A stretch of 12,384 bases of DNA. It comes from Ovoidimarina sp039190895 (lineage in GTDB: Bacteria; Pseudomonadota; Alphaproteobacteria; Rhodobacterales; Rhodobacteraceae). Numbering within the stretch: position 1 is the stretch's first letter; every line of letters starts with the position of its first letter. Below the pieces are notes generated by a model that was not told where the DNA came from, made no database searches, and saw only the letters and a program-made list of their open reading frames with translations. The stretch lies in NCBI GenBank assembly GCA_039190895.1, contig JBCCXY010000117.1, positions 1 to 12,384 on the forward strand, read 5' to 3'. Of this stretch, positions 6,381 through 12,384 are shown piece by piece. The position numbers and the translations under genes are program-made.

Positions 6381-6423
6381 CGGAAAATGGGATTTTCCGA
6401 CACGGAATTTGTATCAAATTCCG
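6381..6423. promoter_or_regulatory. Twin perfect CGGAA palindromes upstream of GTA g1
   Basis: Two perfect inverted repeats lie side by side. One has arms CGGAAAAT (6381-6388) and ATTTTCCG (6392-6399) about GGG. The other has arms CGGAATTTG (6403-6411) and CAAATTCCG (6415-6423) about TAT. Their centres are 23 bp apart, close to two helical turns, and both are AT-rich in a GC-rich genome. The first lies 107 bp upstream of the g1 start. This is the layout expected of a dimeric-regulator operator pair in the g1 promoter region; hairpins at the mltG mRNA 3' end are the alternative. No T-tract follows on the leftward strand. No known factor can be assigned. Confidence 0.5.
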
Positions 6424-6426
6424 GCC

Positions 6427-6441
6427 CCTCGGCACACGAGG
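6427..6441 (-). repeat. Short inverted repeat just after mltG stop
   Basis: Arms CCTCG (6427-6431) and CGAGG (6437-6441) form a 5-bp stem with a 5-nt loop, 3 bp downstream of the mltG stop at 6445-6447. It could be a weak 3' hairpin of the fab-mltG transcript. No run of T follows, so termination here is doubtful and the transcript may continue into g1. Confidence 0.35.
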
Positions 6442-6444
6442 CGC

Positions 6445-7626
6445 TTAATTCGCCTGGTTGCGCTCCGCCTCGATCTCGCGCCACTTCGCCACGTTGGCGT
6501 TGTGCTCCGCCAGCGTCTCGGCGAAGGCGTGGCCGCCGGTCCCGTCCGCTACGAAGAAAATATATGGCGTTTCATCCGGGTTCAGCGCCGCTTCAATGCT
6601 GGCCAGCCCCGGGTTGGCAATCGGTGTCGCTGGCAGCCCGTCAATAATATACGTGTTCCACGGCGTCTCCCGATCCAGCTCGCTTTGCCGGATCCCGCGG
6701 CCCAACACGCCGCGCCCCTCCGTCACACCATAGATCACCGTTGGGTCCGTCTGCAGCCGCATCCCCTGCTTCAGCCGGTTCACGAACACGCTCGACACCT
6801 GCCGCCGCTCATCCGCGAGGCCTGTCTCTTTCTCGATGATCGACGCCAGGATCAACGCCTCTTCCGGCGTCTCCACCGGCACATCATCCGCCCTCGTGGC
6901 CCACGCCACCTGCAACCGCTCCGTCTGCGCCTCGGCCATCCGCTCGACCAGATCACTCACCGCTGAACCAGCCACGACCTCATAACTGTCCGGCGCCAGC
7001 GACCCCTCCGCCGGGATCTCTTCCAAGTCGCTCTCAACGAAGTCCGCCGACTTCAGCGCCTCAATCACCTGCCAGCTCGTCACGCCTTCTGCCAACGCGA
7101 CGCGGTATCTCGTGTCGCCCGCGTCCCGCACATCTTCATATATGGCAAGCGCCTCTGCCTCAGGGGCCTCCCCTTCGTCCGGCGTCGGATCGAACTCCGC
7201 GATCGTCTGAAACTGGCTCGTCGCTGGGTCCAACTCACGCACCTGGATCTCTTCCGAATTCACACCCACGCGGTACACAACCTCCGTCCCGCAGGTCGAC
7301 CGACCGCCCCGCGTGACAATATCCACGATTTCTTCCATCGAGGATCCCTCGGGCACCAAAAAGCTCCCAGCCTTCAACTGGCTGGTCTTCCCGGCATAAT
7401 CCGCGCCGACCCGAAAAATCGACCCGTTGGAAATCGCATCCTGCTCTTCAAGATCCAGCGAGACGGCTCGCATATTCGACCCGCTTTCCACCCGTAAGCA
7501 GATCGGACTCTCCAGCGGCCCCTCGGCGCTGTACTGGTTGGTGCCCCACGCGACAAAGCCTGCTGCCGCAATCATTAGGACGATCAGAACTGTCAGGAAA
7601 TTGGAAACAATGTGTTTCCAGATCAT
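6445..7626 (-). CDS. mltG: Endolytic transglycosylase MltG (YceG-like)
   Basis: MltG is an inner-membrane lytic transglycosylase that cuts nascent peptidoglycan and is thought to end glycan strand growth. The 393-residue product has a short cytoplasmic N-terminus, one membrane anchor at about 7-28, and a periplasmic part. The catalytic region carries LASIIEKETG (260-269), with E265 in the place of the catalytic Glu of E. coli MltG (E218). Then come SSVFVNRLKQGMRLQTDPTVIYG (278-300), NTYIIDGLPATPIANPG (324-340) and an FFVADGTGGHAFAETLAEHN ending, all typical of the family. The middle part (about 115-165) is acidic and less conserved. The start ATG overlaps the fabF stop (ATGA, 7626-7623), indicating coupled translation. 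Downstream, 170 bp separate it from GTA g1. Confidence 0.95.
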   Translation of the reverse strand: MIWKHIVSNFLTVLIVLMIAAAGFVAWGTNQYSAEGPLESPICLRVESGSNMRAVSLDLEEQDAISNGSIFRVGADYAGKTSQLKAGSFLVPEGSSMEEIVDIVTRGGRSTCGTEVVYRVGVNSEEIQVRELDPATSQFQTIAEFDPTPDEGEAPEAEALAIYEDVRDAGDTRYRVALAEGVTSWQVIEALKSADFVESDLEEIPAEGSLAPDSYEVVAGSAVSDLVERMAEAQTERLQVAWATRADDVPVETPEEALILASIIEKETGLADERRQVSSVFVNRLKQGMRLQTDPTVIYGVTEGRGVLGRGIRQSELDRETPWNTYIIDGLPATPIANPGLASIEAALNPDETPYIFFVADGTGGHAFAETLAEHNANVAKWREIEAERNQAN

Positions 7627-8885
7627 GCCGCCACCTTTCCAAGGACAAGGGATGCATTCGTTCCGCCAAACCCGAACGAGTTCGACAGCGCCACGTTAAT
7701 CTCCCGCTCCCGCTTGGCATTCGGCGCCAGATCCAGCTTCGGCGTCACGTCCGGATTGTCGAGGTTGATCGTCGGCGGGGCAACCTGATCGCGGATCGCA
7801 AGGATCGAAAAGATCGCCTCCACCGCGCCCGCCGCGCCAAGCAAGTGGCCAACCGATGATTTCGTCGACGTCATCGTCGCCTTCGAGGCGGCGTCACCCA
7901 TCATCCGCTCCACAGCGCCCAACTCGATGGTGTCCGCCATCGTCGAAGTCCCATGCGCGTTGATGTAGTCAATCGCCGACGGCTCCAGCCCCGCCGACTT
8001 CAGCGCCGCCCGCATCGAGCGTTCGCCCCCCTCGCCATCCTCCGACGGCGCGGTGATGTGATACGCGTCGCCCGACATGCCATAGCCCAGCACCTCGGCA
8101 TAGATCTTGGCGCCCCGTGCCTGAGCATGCTCCAGCTCTTCCAGAACAACCACGCCCGAGCCCTCGCCCATTACAAACCCGTCCCGGTCCGAGTCATAGG
8201 GGCGGCTCGCCCGCTCCGGCTCGTTCCCGCGCTTGGTCGACAGCGCCTTGCAGGCGTTAAACCCGGCAATCCCGATCTCGCAAATCGGCGCTTCAGCTCC
8301 ACCCGCGATCATCACATCCGCATCACCGTACGAAATCATCCGCGCCGCATCGCCAATCGCATGCGCCCCCGTCGAACAGGCCGTCACCACCGAATGGTTC
8401 GGCCCCTTGAACCCATACCGGATCGACACCTGACCCGAGGCAAGGTTGATCAACGCCGACGGGATAAAGAACGGCGACACCCTCCGCGGGCCTCGCTCCT
8501 TCATCAGCAACGCCGTCTCGGCAATGCTCGCCAGGCCCCCGATGCCCGAGCCGATCATAACCCCGGTCCGCAGCCGCCCTTCGTCATCCTCGGGTGTCCA
8601 GTCCGCATCGCGAACCGCCATATCCGCCGCCGCCATCGCGTACAGGATGAAATCGTCAACCTTCCGGGCTTCCTTTGGCGCCAGCCAGTCATCCGGGTTG
8701 AACGTCCCGCCCGAGCCATCGCCCCGCGGAATTTCGCAGGCATAAGTCGTCGCCAGATGGCCCGCATCAAAGGTCGTAATGGTCCCCGCACCGGACTCAC
8801 CGGCAAGCAACTTCGCCCACGTCTCTTCGACACCGCACGCCAGCGGAGACACCATCCCGAGGCCCGTCACAACCACCCGACGCAT
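7623..8885 (-). CDS. fabF: 3-oxoacyl-[acyl-carrier-protein] synthase II
   Basis: FabF (KAS II) condenses malonyl-ACP with acyl-ACP to lengthen fatty acids. The 420-residue product has the full family length. The catalytic triad is visible: C170 in VVTACSTGAHAI, H311 in INAHGTSTMADT and H347 in SSVGHLLGAAGAVEA. The glycine-rich ending NSFGFGGTNASLVL is intact. The ATG at 8885 is chosen because the product then begins MRRVVVTGLGMVSPL, as in known FabF proteins, and AAGGGGG lies six bases upstream; the frame stays open further upstream, but that part shows no similarity. It follows acpP after a 246-bp gap and overlaps mltG by 4 nt. The call is firm. Confidence 0.97.
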   Translation of the reverse strand: MRRVVVTGLGMVSPLACGVEETWAKLLAGESGAGTITTFDAGHLATTYACEIPRGDGSGGTFNPDDWLAPKEARKVDDFILYAMAAADMAVRDADWTPEDDEGRLRTGVMIGSGIGGLASIAETALLMKERGPRRVSPFFIPSALINLASGQVSIRYGFKGPNHSVVTACSTGAHAIGDAARMISYGDADVMIAGGAEAPICEIGIAGFNACKALSTKRGNEPERASRPYDSDRDGFVMGEGSGVVVLEELEHAQARGAKIYAEVLGYGMSGDAYHITAPSEDGEGGERSMRAALKSAGLEPSAIDYINAHGTSTMADTIELGAVERMMGDAASKATMTSTKSSVGHLLGAAGAVEAIFSILAIRDQVAPPTINLDNPDVTPKLDLAPNAKREREINVALSNSFGFGGTNASLVLGKVAA

Positions 8886-8982
8886 GCCACGCCCCCTTAT
8901 TCTCGTCTGCTCGTGCCGCTCAATACACGCGGGCACCGCCAACCGCAATTGGCCGGTGGCCACACCTCCCACCGATCCCAAG

Positions 8983-9117
8983 TCAAAACCACGAACGTCG
9001 ACCGGGCGTTAGCCCGGCGCCCCAACACAACTCGCGATGCGGCTCGAAAGGACCGCAAAGCAACCGCACCAAATAGAAAAAGGCAGCGCCCGCCAAGGCA
9101 CCGCCCAATCCAATCAT
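8983..9117 (-). CDS. Possible small membrane protein, 44 aa, uncertain
   Basis: In the 246-bp gap between acpP and fabF, an ATG at 9117 opens a 44-residue frame. Its N-terminus, MIGLGGALAGAAFFYLVRLL, is a glycine/alanine-rich hydrophobic helix like a membrane segment; the rest is basic, ending RRSWF. The final third crosses a palindrome (9002-9017). No convincing ribosome binding site precedes the ATG, although coupling to acpP (stop at 9132) is possible. The other frames here are not more protein-like. I do not recognise it; it may be non-coding leader sequence. Confidence 0.22.
   Translation of the reverse strand: MIGLGGALAGAAFFYLVRLLCGPFEPHRELCWGAGLTPGRRSWF
9002..9017. repeat. Perfect 6-bp inverted repeat between acpP and fabF
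   Basis: Arms CCGGGC (9002-9007) and GCCCGG (9012-9017) flank a GTTA loop. The leftward transcript would fold it between acpP and fabF. Such a hairpin could lower readthrough into fabF or protect the abundant acpP mRNA 3' end. There is no T-tract and no GTAG head, so it differs from the other palindromes. Confidence 0.45.
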
Positions 9118-9131
9118 CCAATGGAAGGCGC

Positions 9132-9365
9132 TTAAGCGGCTTCCTTGATGTATTTCACAGCATCGCCGAACGTCTGGATCGTCTCGGCTGCGTCGTCGGG
9201 GATTTCGATCCCGAATTCCTCTTCGAACGCCATCACAAGCTCAACCGTATCAAGGCTGTCAGCGCCAAGGTCGTCGATGAACGAGGCATTCTCCGCCACC
9301 TTGTCTTCTTCCACACCAAGGTGCTCCACCACGATCTTTTTGACGCGATCTTCAACGTCGCTCAT
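9132..9365 (-). CDS. acpP: Acyl carrier protein
   Basis: AcpP carries acyl chains on a 4'-phosphopantetheine arm during fatty acid synthesis and donates them for lipid and lipid A synthesis. The 77-residue acidic protein is of normal length, with the attachment serine S37 in GADSLDTVELVMAFEEEFG and the usual four-helix pattern (VEDRVKKIVVEHLGV; DDAAETIQTFGDAVKYI). The ATG at 9365 has GAGGA six bases upstream. It lies between fabG (184 bp upstream) and fabF (246 bp downstream), larger gaps than the other cluster genes have. That fits a separate strong promoter, and a good candidate is seen at 9493-9520. Confidence 0.98.
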   Translation of the reverse strand: MSDVEDRVKKIVVEHLGVEEDKVAENASFIDDLGADSLDTVELVMAFEEEFGIEIPDDAAETIQTFGDAVKYIKEAA

Positions 9366-9492
9366 GTTCGATCCTCACGTTTCTCGGGGCGCATCGCCCT
9401 ATGTCCCGGCCCGCTAAAGGCCCTAGTTATTGCGGCACAATCGCGACTGGGAACAGGCCCAGACGCCCCTGGCCGGGCGAAAATGTGGGGCG

Positions 9493-9520
9493 CCTATAGC
9501 ACAGACCTCGCCTAACGCAA
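9493..9520 (-). promoter_or_regulatory. Predicted extended -10 promoter of acpP
   Basis: On the minus strand TTGCGT (9520-9515) is followed after 16 bp by TATAGG (9498-9493), preceded by TG one base away, an extended -10. Transcription would start near 9486, giving a 5' leader of about 120 nt before the acpP ATG. The promoter lies within the fabG-acpP gap, consistent with acpP being expressed above its neighbours. Prediction only. Confidence 0.55.
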
Positions 9521-9549
9521 ACGAAATCGCCCCCCTCCGAAACCGCCTG

Positions 9550-10287
9550 TTACAGCATCGCCATGCCGCCGTTTACATGCAGCGTCGTGCCGGTGATATA
9601 GGCCGCCTCGGTGCTCGCCAGATAAAGCGCCGCCGACGCGATTTCAACCGGCGCACCGATACGACCAGCCGGGATTTGCCCCAGGATCTGCGCTTTCTGG
9701 TCGTCCGTCAGCTTCTCCGTCATCGCCGTCTCGATAAACCCGGGCGCGATGCAGTTTACTGTGATCCCCCGGCTTGCAACCTCATAGGCCAGCGACTTCG
9801 AAAACCCGAGCGTGCCGGCCTTCGATGCCGCGTAATTCGTCTGCCCCGGGTTCCCCGTCGTCCCCACGACTGAGGTCACATTGATGATCCGCCCCCAGCG
9901 CGCCTTCATCATGCCGCGCATCACGCCACGGCACAGCCGCATCGTCGCGGTCAGATTCACGTCGAGGACCGACTGCCACTCGTCATCCGACATCCGCATA
10001 AAGATGTTGTCCCGCGTGATCCCGGCATTGTTGACAAGGATATCCAGCGATCCCATCGCCTCCACTGCCTGCTTCGGCAATGCCTCGACAGCCTCGGCGT
10101 CCGACAGGTTGCACGGCAGCACATGCGCCCGCTCCCCGAGTTCTCCCGCCAGGGCCTTCAGCGGATCTTCCCGCGTCCCCGACACACCGACCGTCGCGCC
10201 CGCGCCATGCAGACAGCGCGCAATCTCGGCGCCAATGCCGCCAGACGCGCCCGTCACAAGGGCCGCCTTCCCCGTCAAATCAAACAT
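9550..10287 (-). CDS. fabG: 3-oxoacyl-[acyl-carrier-protein] reductase
   Basis: FabG reduces 3-oxoacyl-ACP to 3-hydroxyacyl-ACP with NADPH. The 245-residue classical SDR has the cofactor loop TGASGGIG (12-19), NNAG (86-89), N111 in DVNLTA, and the catalytic S139, Y152 and K156 (INVTSVVG; NYAASKAG). The C-terminal ITGTTLHVNGGMAML is the FabG ending. The ATG at 10287 has GGAGG seven bases upstream and gives the standard start MFDLTGKAALVTGASGG; a TTG one codon earlier is in frame but unlikely. It follows fabD by 40 bp, a gap that holds a GTAG palindrome right next to this ribosome binding site. Confidence 0.97.
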   Translation of the reverse strand: MFDLTGKAALVTGASGGIGAEIARCLHGAGATVGVSGTREDPLKALAGELGERAHVLPCNLSDAEAVEALPKQAVEAMGSLDILVNNAGITRDNIFMRMSDDEWQSVLDVNLTATMRLCRGVMRGMMKARWGRIINVTSVVGTTGNPGQTNYAASKAGTLGFSKSLAYEVASRGITVNCIAPGFIETAMTEKLTDDQKAQILGQIPAGRIGAPVEIASAALYLASTEAAYITGTTLHVNGGMAML

Positions 10288-10299
10288 CAATGTTCCTCC

Positions 10300-10320
10300 G
10301 TAGGGCGGGTAATCTGCCCA
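10300..10320. repeat. GTAG-headed palindrome (REP-like), copy 2, in fabD-fabG gap
   Basis: This matches 741-761 in 19 of 21 bases, including the GTAGGG head and the AATCTGCCCA end. The two changes weaken the stem, leaving about four pairs (GGGC at 10303-10306 with GCCC at 10316-10319, or GGGT with GCCC). It fills about half of the fabD-fabG gap and abuts the fabG ribosome binding site, where it might affect fabG translation or the stability of the mRNA. Confidence 0.6.
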
Positions 10321-10327
10321 AAGTCTG

Positions 10328-11257
10328 TTACGCCGCGACCGCCGACTTTACCTCATCCGCGACGCCCACCTGCCGCGTGGTCGCATCCTTGGCGATCCGC
10401 CGGATCATCCCCGACAGCGCCTTCCCGGCCCCGATTTCCCAGAACTCCGTGACGCCATGCTCCACCATCCATTCCACCGAGGCCCGCCATCGTACACGGC
10501 CCGAGACCTGATCCACCAACAGCGACCGTATGAGCGAGGGGTTCGTTGCCCCCGTCGCCAACACATTTGCCACAACGGGGACCTTCGGCTCTGCGATGTC
10601 CACCTCGCTCAGCGCCTGTGCCATCTCTGCCGCCGCCGGTGTCATCAGCGCACAGTGAAACGGCGCGGACACAGGCAGCAGCAACGCCCGCTTCGCCCCC
10701 GCCTCCTTGGCCAACTCGACCGCCCGCTCGACCGCCGCCGTGTTCCCCGACACGACGTTTTGCATCGGGTCATTCTCATTAGCGACCTGACACACCTCTC
10801 GCTGGGCTGCGGCCTCGGCAACCTTCGCTACCGCCTCACAATCCAGCCCCAGGATCGCCGCCATCGCTCCCTCGCCGACGGGCACCGCACTTTGCATCGC
10901 CCGCCCCCTCACGCGCAACAGCCTCGCCGTATCCGCCAACCCAAGCGCCCCCGCCGCACACAGCGCCGAATACTCCCCAAGCGAATGTCCCGCCACATAG
11001 GCAGCCGAGGTCACTTCGACCCCCTCCGCCGCCAACGCCCGCATCGCAGCGATCGACGTGGCCATCAGCGCGGGTTGCGCATTTTCCGTCAGAGTGAGCG
11101 TGTCAATGTCGCCGTCCCAGATAACCGCCGACAGCGCCTCGCCCAGCGCCTCATCCACCTCATCAAAGACAGCCTTTGCCTCGGGATAGGCATCTGCCAG
11201 GTCCTTCCCCATCCCTATCACCTGGGCTCCCTGCCCCGGAAACACAAACGCCCGCAT
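10328..11257 (-). CDS. fabD: Malonyl-CoA:ACP transacylase
   Basis: FabD moves malonyl from CoA to AcpP, supplying the extender unit. The 309-residue product has the family length and motifs: FPGQGAQ (6-12), the nucleophile S92 in GHSLGEYSAL, R117 in RGRAMQ, and H201 in VSAPFHCALM. S92 and H201 carry the same numbers as in E. coli FabD. NVVSGN (167-172) and the FWEIGAGKALSGM segment are also present. The ATG at 11257 has GGGAGGG a few bases upstream. It is the first gene of the leftward fabD-fabG-acpP-fabF-mltG run and is divergent from the cytochrome b561 gene. Confidence 0.97.
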   Translation of the reverse strand: MRAFVFPGQGAQVIGMGKDLADAYPEAKAVFDEVDEALGEALSAVIWDGDIDTLTLTENAQPALMATSIAAMRALAAEGVEVTSAAYVAGHSLGEYSALCAAGALGLADTARLLRVRGRAMQSAVPVGEGAMAAILGLDCEAVAKVAEAAAQREVCQVANENDPMQNVVSGNTAAVERAVELAKEAGAKRALLLPVSAPFHCALMTPAAAEMAQALSEVDIAEPKVPVVANVLATGATNPSLIRSLLVDQVSGRVRWRASVEWMVEHGVTEFWEIGAGKALSGMIRRIAKDATTRQVGVADEVKSAVAA

Positions 11258-11283
11258 ACGACCCTCCCATTCTTGTTACCTCG

Positions 11284-11312
11284 CCTCTACCCCCTCCCCC
11301 TCGTGGCAGCAA
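11284..11312 (-). promoter_or_regulatory. Weak promoter candidate for fabD
   Basis: On the minus strand TTGCTG (11312-11307) and TAGAGG (11289-11284) are 17 bp apart, about 27 bp upstream of the fabD ATG. The -10 box is poor and the spacer is a G-run, so this is only a guess from spacing and position. Confidence 0.25.
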
Positions 11313-11324
11313 GCAGACCCAATC

Positions 11325-11365
11325 CTTCTTCTTTTTGCAAATATCCCGGGGGGTCTGGGGGGCTG
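11325..11365. repeat. Dispersed intergenic element, copy 2 (GGRTATTT...AAGAAGAAG)
   Basis: Read on the minus strand, a C-run and CCCCGGGATATTT are followed by GCAA and AAGAAGAAGG. This parallels the element at 4581-4621 in order and spacing. It lies in the 210-bp gap between the divergent fabD and cytochrome b561 genes. The rest of that gap shows no ORF or RNA gene. Confidence 0.45.
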
Positions 11366-11467
11366 GCCACCCAGCGCTCACCGCCTGTGCGCAGATCGCG
11401 AAAGCCATACCCTTCACCGAACCCGGGGAACGCACTAGGTTGCCACCCAGCTATACAGGGAACCCCC

Positions 11468-12384
11468 ATGGCCCTCGCCAACACCTCCGACTCCTACGGC
11501 TCCGTCACCCGTGTCTTTCACTGGCTGACCGCGCTCTTGATCCTCACCGCGATGCCGCTCGGCCTGATCGCCTACAACATGCCCGAAGGCTCGGATGCCG
11601 AGATCACGCGCAAGGCGCTTGCCTTTTCGATCCACAAAACCGTCGGCGTCGCCGCGTTCTTCGTCGCCCTCGCCCGCATCCTCTGGGCCCTGACGCAAAC
11701 CAAGCCCAACCCGGTCCACGCCGACCGCAAAGGCGAAACCGTGCTGGCCGAAACCGTCCACTGGGTGCTCTACGTATCGCTTGTGATCGTCCCGCTGTCC
11801 GGCTGGCTCCACCACGCGGCCCTGTCCGGCTTCGCACCGATCCTCTGGCCCTTCGGCCAAACCCTGCCCTTCGTGCCGCAAGACCCCGCCGTGGCCGATT
11901 TCTTCGGTGCCTGGCACTGGCTCTTCACCAAGGTGCTCGGCGCGGCGATCTTCCTCCACATCGCAGGCGCGCTGAAACACGCGTTCATCGACAAAGACGG
12001 CGTCCTCGCCCGGATGAGCGTCGGCCGCCCCGCCGGCCCAATCGAGGGCCACCACGCCCGCTCCCCCCTCCTCTACGCCTCGGTCCTCTGGGCCGCGACC
12101 ATCGCCGCAGGCAGCGCGCTGGCCCTCGTTGGCGAGGAAGAGCGCGACGTCGCCGCCCTCGCCGAGGTCGCCAGCGACTGGACCGTCGAAGACGGCACCC
12201 TCGCCATCGAAGTTCTCCAACTCGGCAACCCCGCTTCCGGCGGCTTCGAAGACTGGACCGCCGCCATCACTTTCGACGAAAACGCCCAGGGCGAGCAAAA
12301 AGGCACCGCCGAAGTCACTGTCGCCATCGGCTCCCTCGCGTTGTCGGGCGTGGTCGACCAAGCCCTAAGCCCCGACTTCTTCAA
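11468..12384 (+). CDS. Cytochrome b561 - YceI domain fusion, 3' end outside window
   Basis: The frame stays open for 305 residues to the window edge. Residues 10-180 form a b561-type di-haem membrane domain: four spans with haem-ligand candidates H18 (VTRVFHWLTALL), H56 (SIHKTVGVAAF), H98 (ETVHWVLYVSL) and H164/H171 (FLHIAGALKHAF). A fifth span at about 201-222 leads to the periplasm. From about 237 a YceI-like beta-barrel starts (DWTVEDGTLAIEV, then FEDWTAAITFDENAQG); YceI proteins bind isoprenoid or quinone-like lipids. The fusion suggests a membrane oxidoreductase working on a lipid quinone held by its own lipocalin-like domain. The ATG at 11468 has AGGGA six bases upstream. It is divergent from fabD. 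The b561 part is certain; the YceI call rests on its first 70 residues. Confidence 0.85.
   Translation, partial: MALANTSDSYGSVTRVFHWLTALLILTAMPLGLIAYNMPEGSDAEITRKALAFSIHKTVGVAAFFVALARILWALTQTKPNPVHADRKGETVLAETVHWVLYVSLVIVPLSGWLHHAALSGFAPILWPFGQTLPFVPQDPAVADFFGAWHWLFTKVLGAAIFLHIAGALKHAFIDKDGVLARMSVGRPAGPIEGHHARSPLLYASVLWAATIAAGSALALVGEEERDVAALAEVASDWTVEDGTLAIEVLQLGNPASGGFEDWTAAITFDENAQGEQKGTAEVTVAIGSLALSGVVDQALSPDFF

Noticed and set aside
5241..6647. Rightward frame of 468 codons opposite terminase and mltG
   Set aside because: Composition is that of an antisense frame; the leftward terminase has intact Walker and nuclease motifs.
8897..9121. Leftward 74-codon frame between acpP and fabF
   Set aside because: Starts with TTG, has no ribosome site and shows Arg/Trp/Cys-rich low-quality sequence; the 44-residue frame beside it is a better, though weak, candidate.
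7953..9515. Rightward frame of 520 codons across fabF and acpP
   Set aside because: Arg/Pro/His-rich antisense shadow that crosses two firmly identified genes on the other strand.
11435..12361. Long leftward frame of 308 codons opposite the b561-YceI gene
   Set aside because: Low-complexity Gly/Asp/Glu/Arg composition typical of the antisense of GC-rich coding DNA, while the forward frame has clear b561 motifs.
1..12384. CRISPR array, defence island or biosynthetic gene cluster
   Set aside because: No regularly spaced repeats, cas, nuclease-helicase, restriction, toxin-antitoxin or NRPS/PKS modular genes; the fab genes are single-function type II enzymes.

Overview
The window looks like chromosomal DNA from a high-GC alphaproteobacterium of the Rhodobacteraceae (roseobacter/Rhodobacter group). 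Supporting signs are the protein sequences, a gene-transfer-agent (GTA) terminase pair next to an mltG-fab cluster, a BciA-type 8-vinyl reductase (an enzyme of bacteriochlorophyll synthesis), and short GTAG-headed palindromes between genes. No plasmid, IS, CRISPR, rRNA or tRNA feature was found.

Layout. (1) 1-719: the 5' part of aat (N-end-rule aminoacyl transferase, leftward), then divergent secE with a good sigma-70-type promoter. secE is not followed by nusG, its usual partner. (2) 720-4564, an accessory-looking block: a glycine-amidinotransferase-like gene (leftward), then rightward a VOC protein, bciA (4-nt overlap), a Tat-exported intradiol-dioxygenase-like protein and a bis-histidine haem membrane protein. 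(3) 4666-6274: GTA large terminase (g2) and small terminase (g1), leftward. The capsid and portal genes that should follow g2 are missing at this locus. (4) 6445-11257: a leftward fatty-acid/cell-envelope cluster, read in the order fabD, fabG, acpP, fabF, mltG, leading into g1-g2. (5) 11468 to the end: a rightward cytochrome b561-YceI fusion, cut by the window edge.

How the genes work together. FabD loads malonate onto the acyl carrier protein AcpP, FabF condenses and FabG reduces, so three enzymes plus the carrier of type II fatty acid synthesis lie together. mltG overlaps fabF by four bases, which couples a peptidoglycan-terminating transglycosylase to lipid synthesis. The Tat protein and the haem membrane protein have the layout of a periplasmic enzyme with its quinol-linked electron-transfer partner, similar in form to MsrP-MsrQ but with an unrelated soluble subunit.

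Most noteworthy: two synteny breaks (secE without nusG, g1-g2 without g3 onward) bracket one block. Two perfect CGGAA-type palindromes lie upstream of GTA g1. The Tat protein keeps an HxH motif but seems to lack the tyrosine ligands of true intradiol dioxygenases. The amidinotransferase keeps its catalytic residues but has changed substrate-pocket positions. I found no clearly new defence or mobile system. All family assignments come from recognising the sequence, not from a database search.
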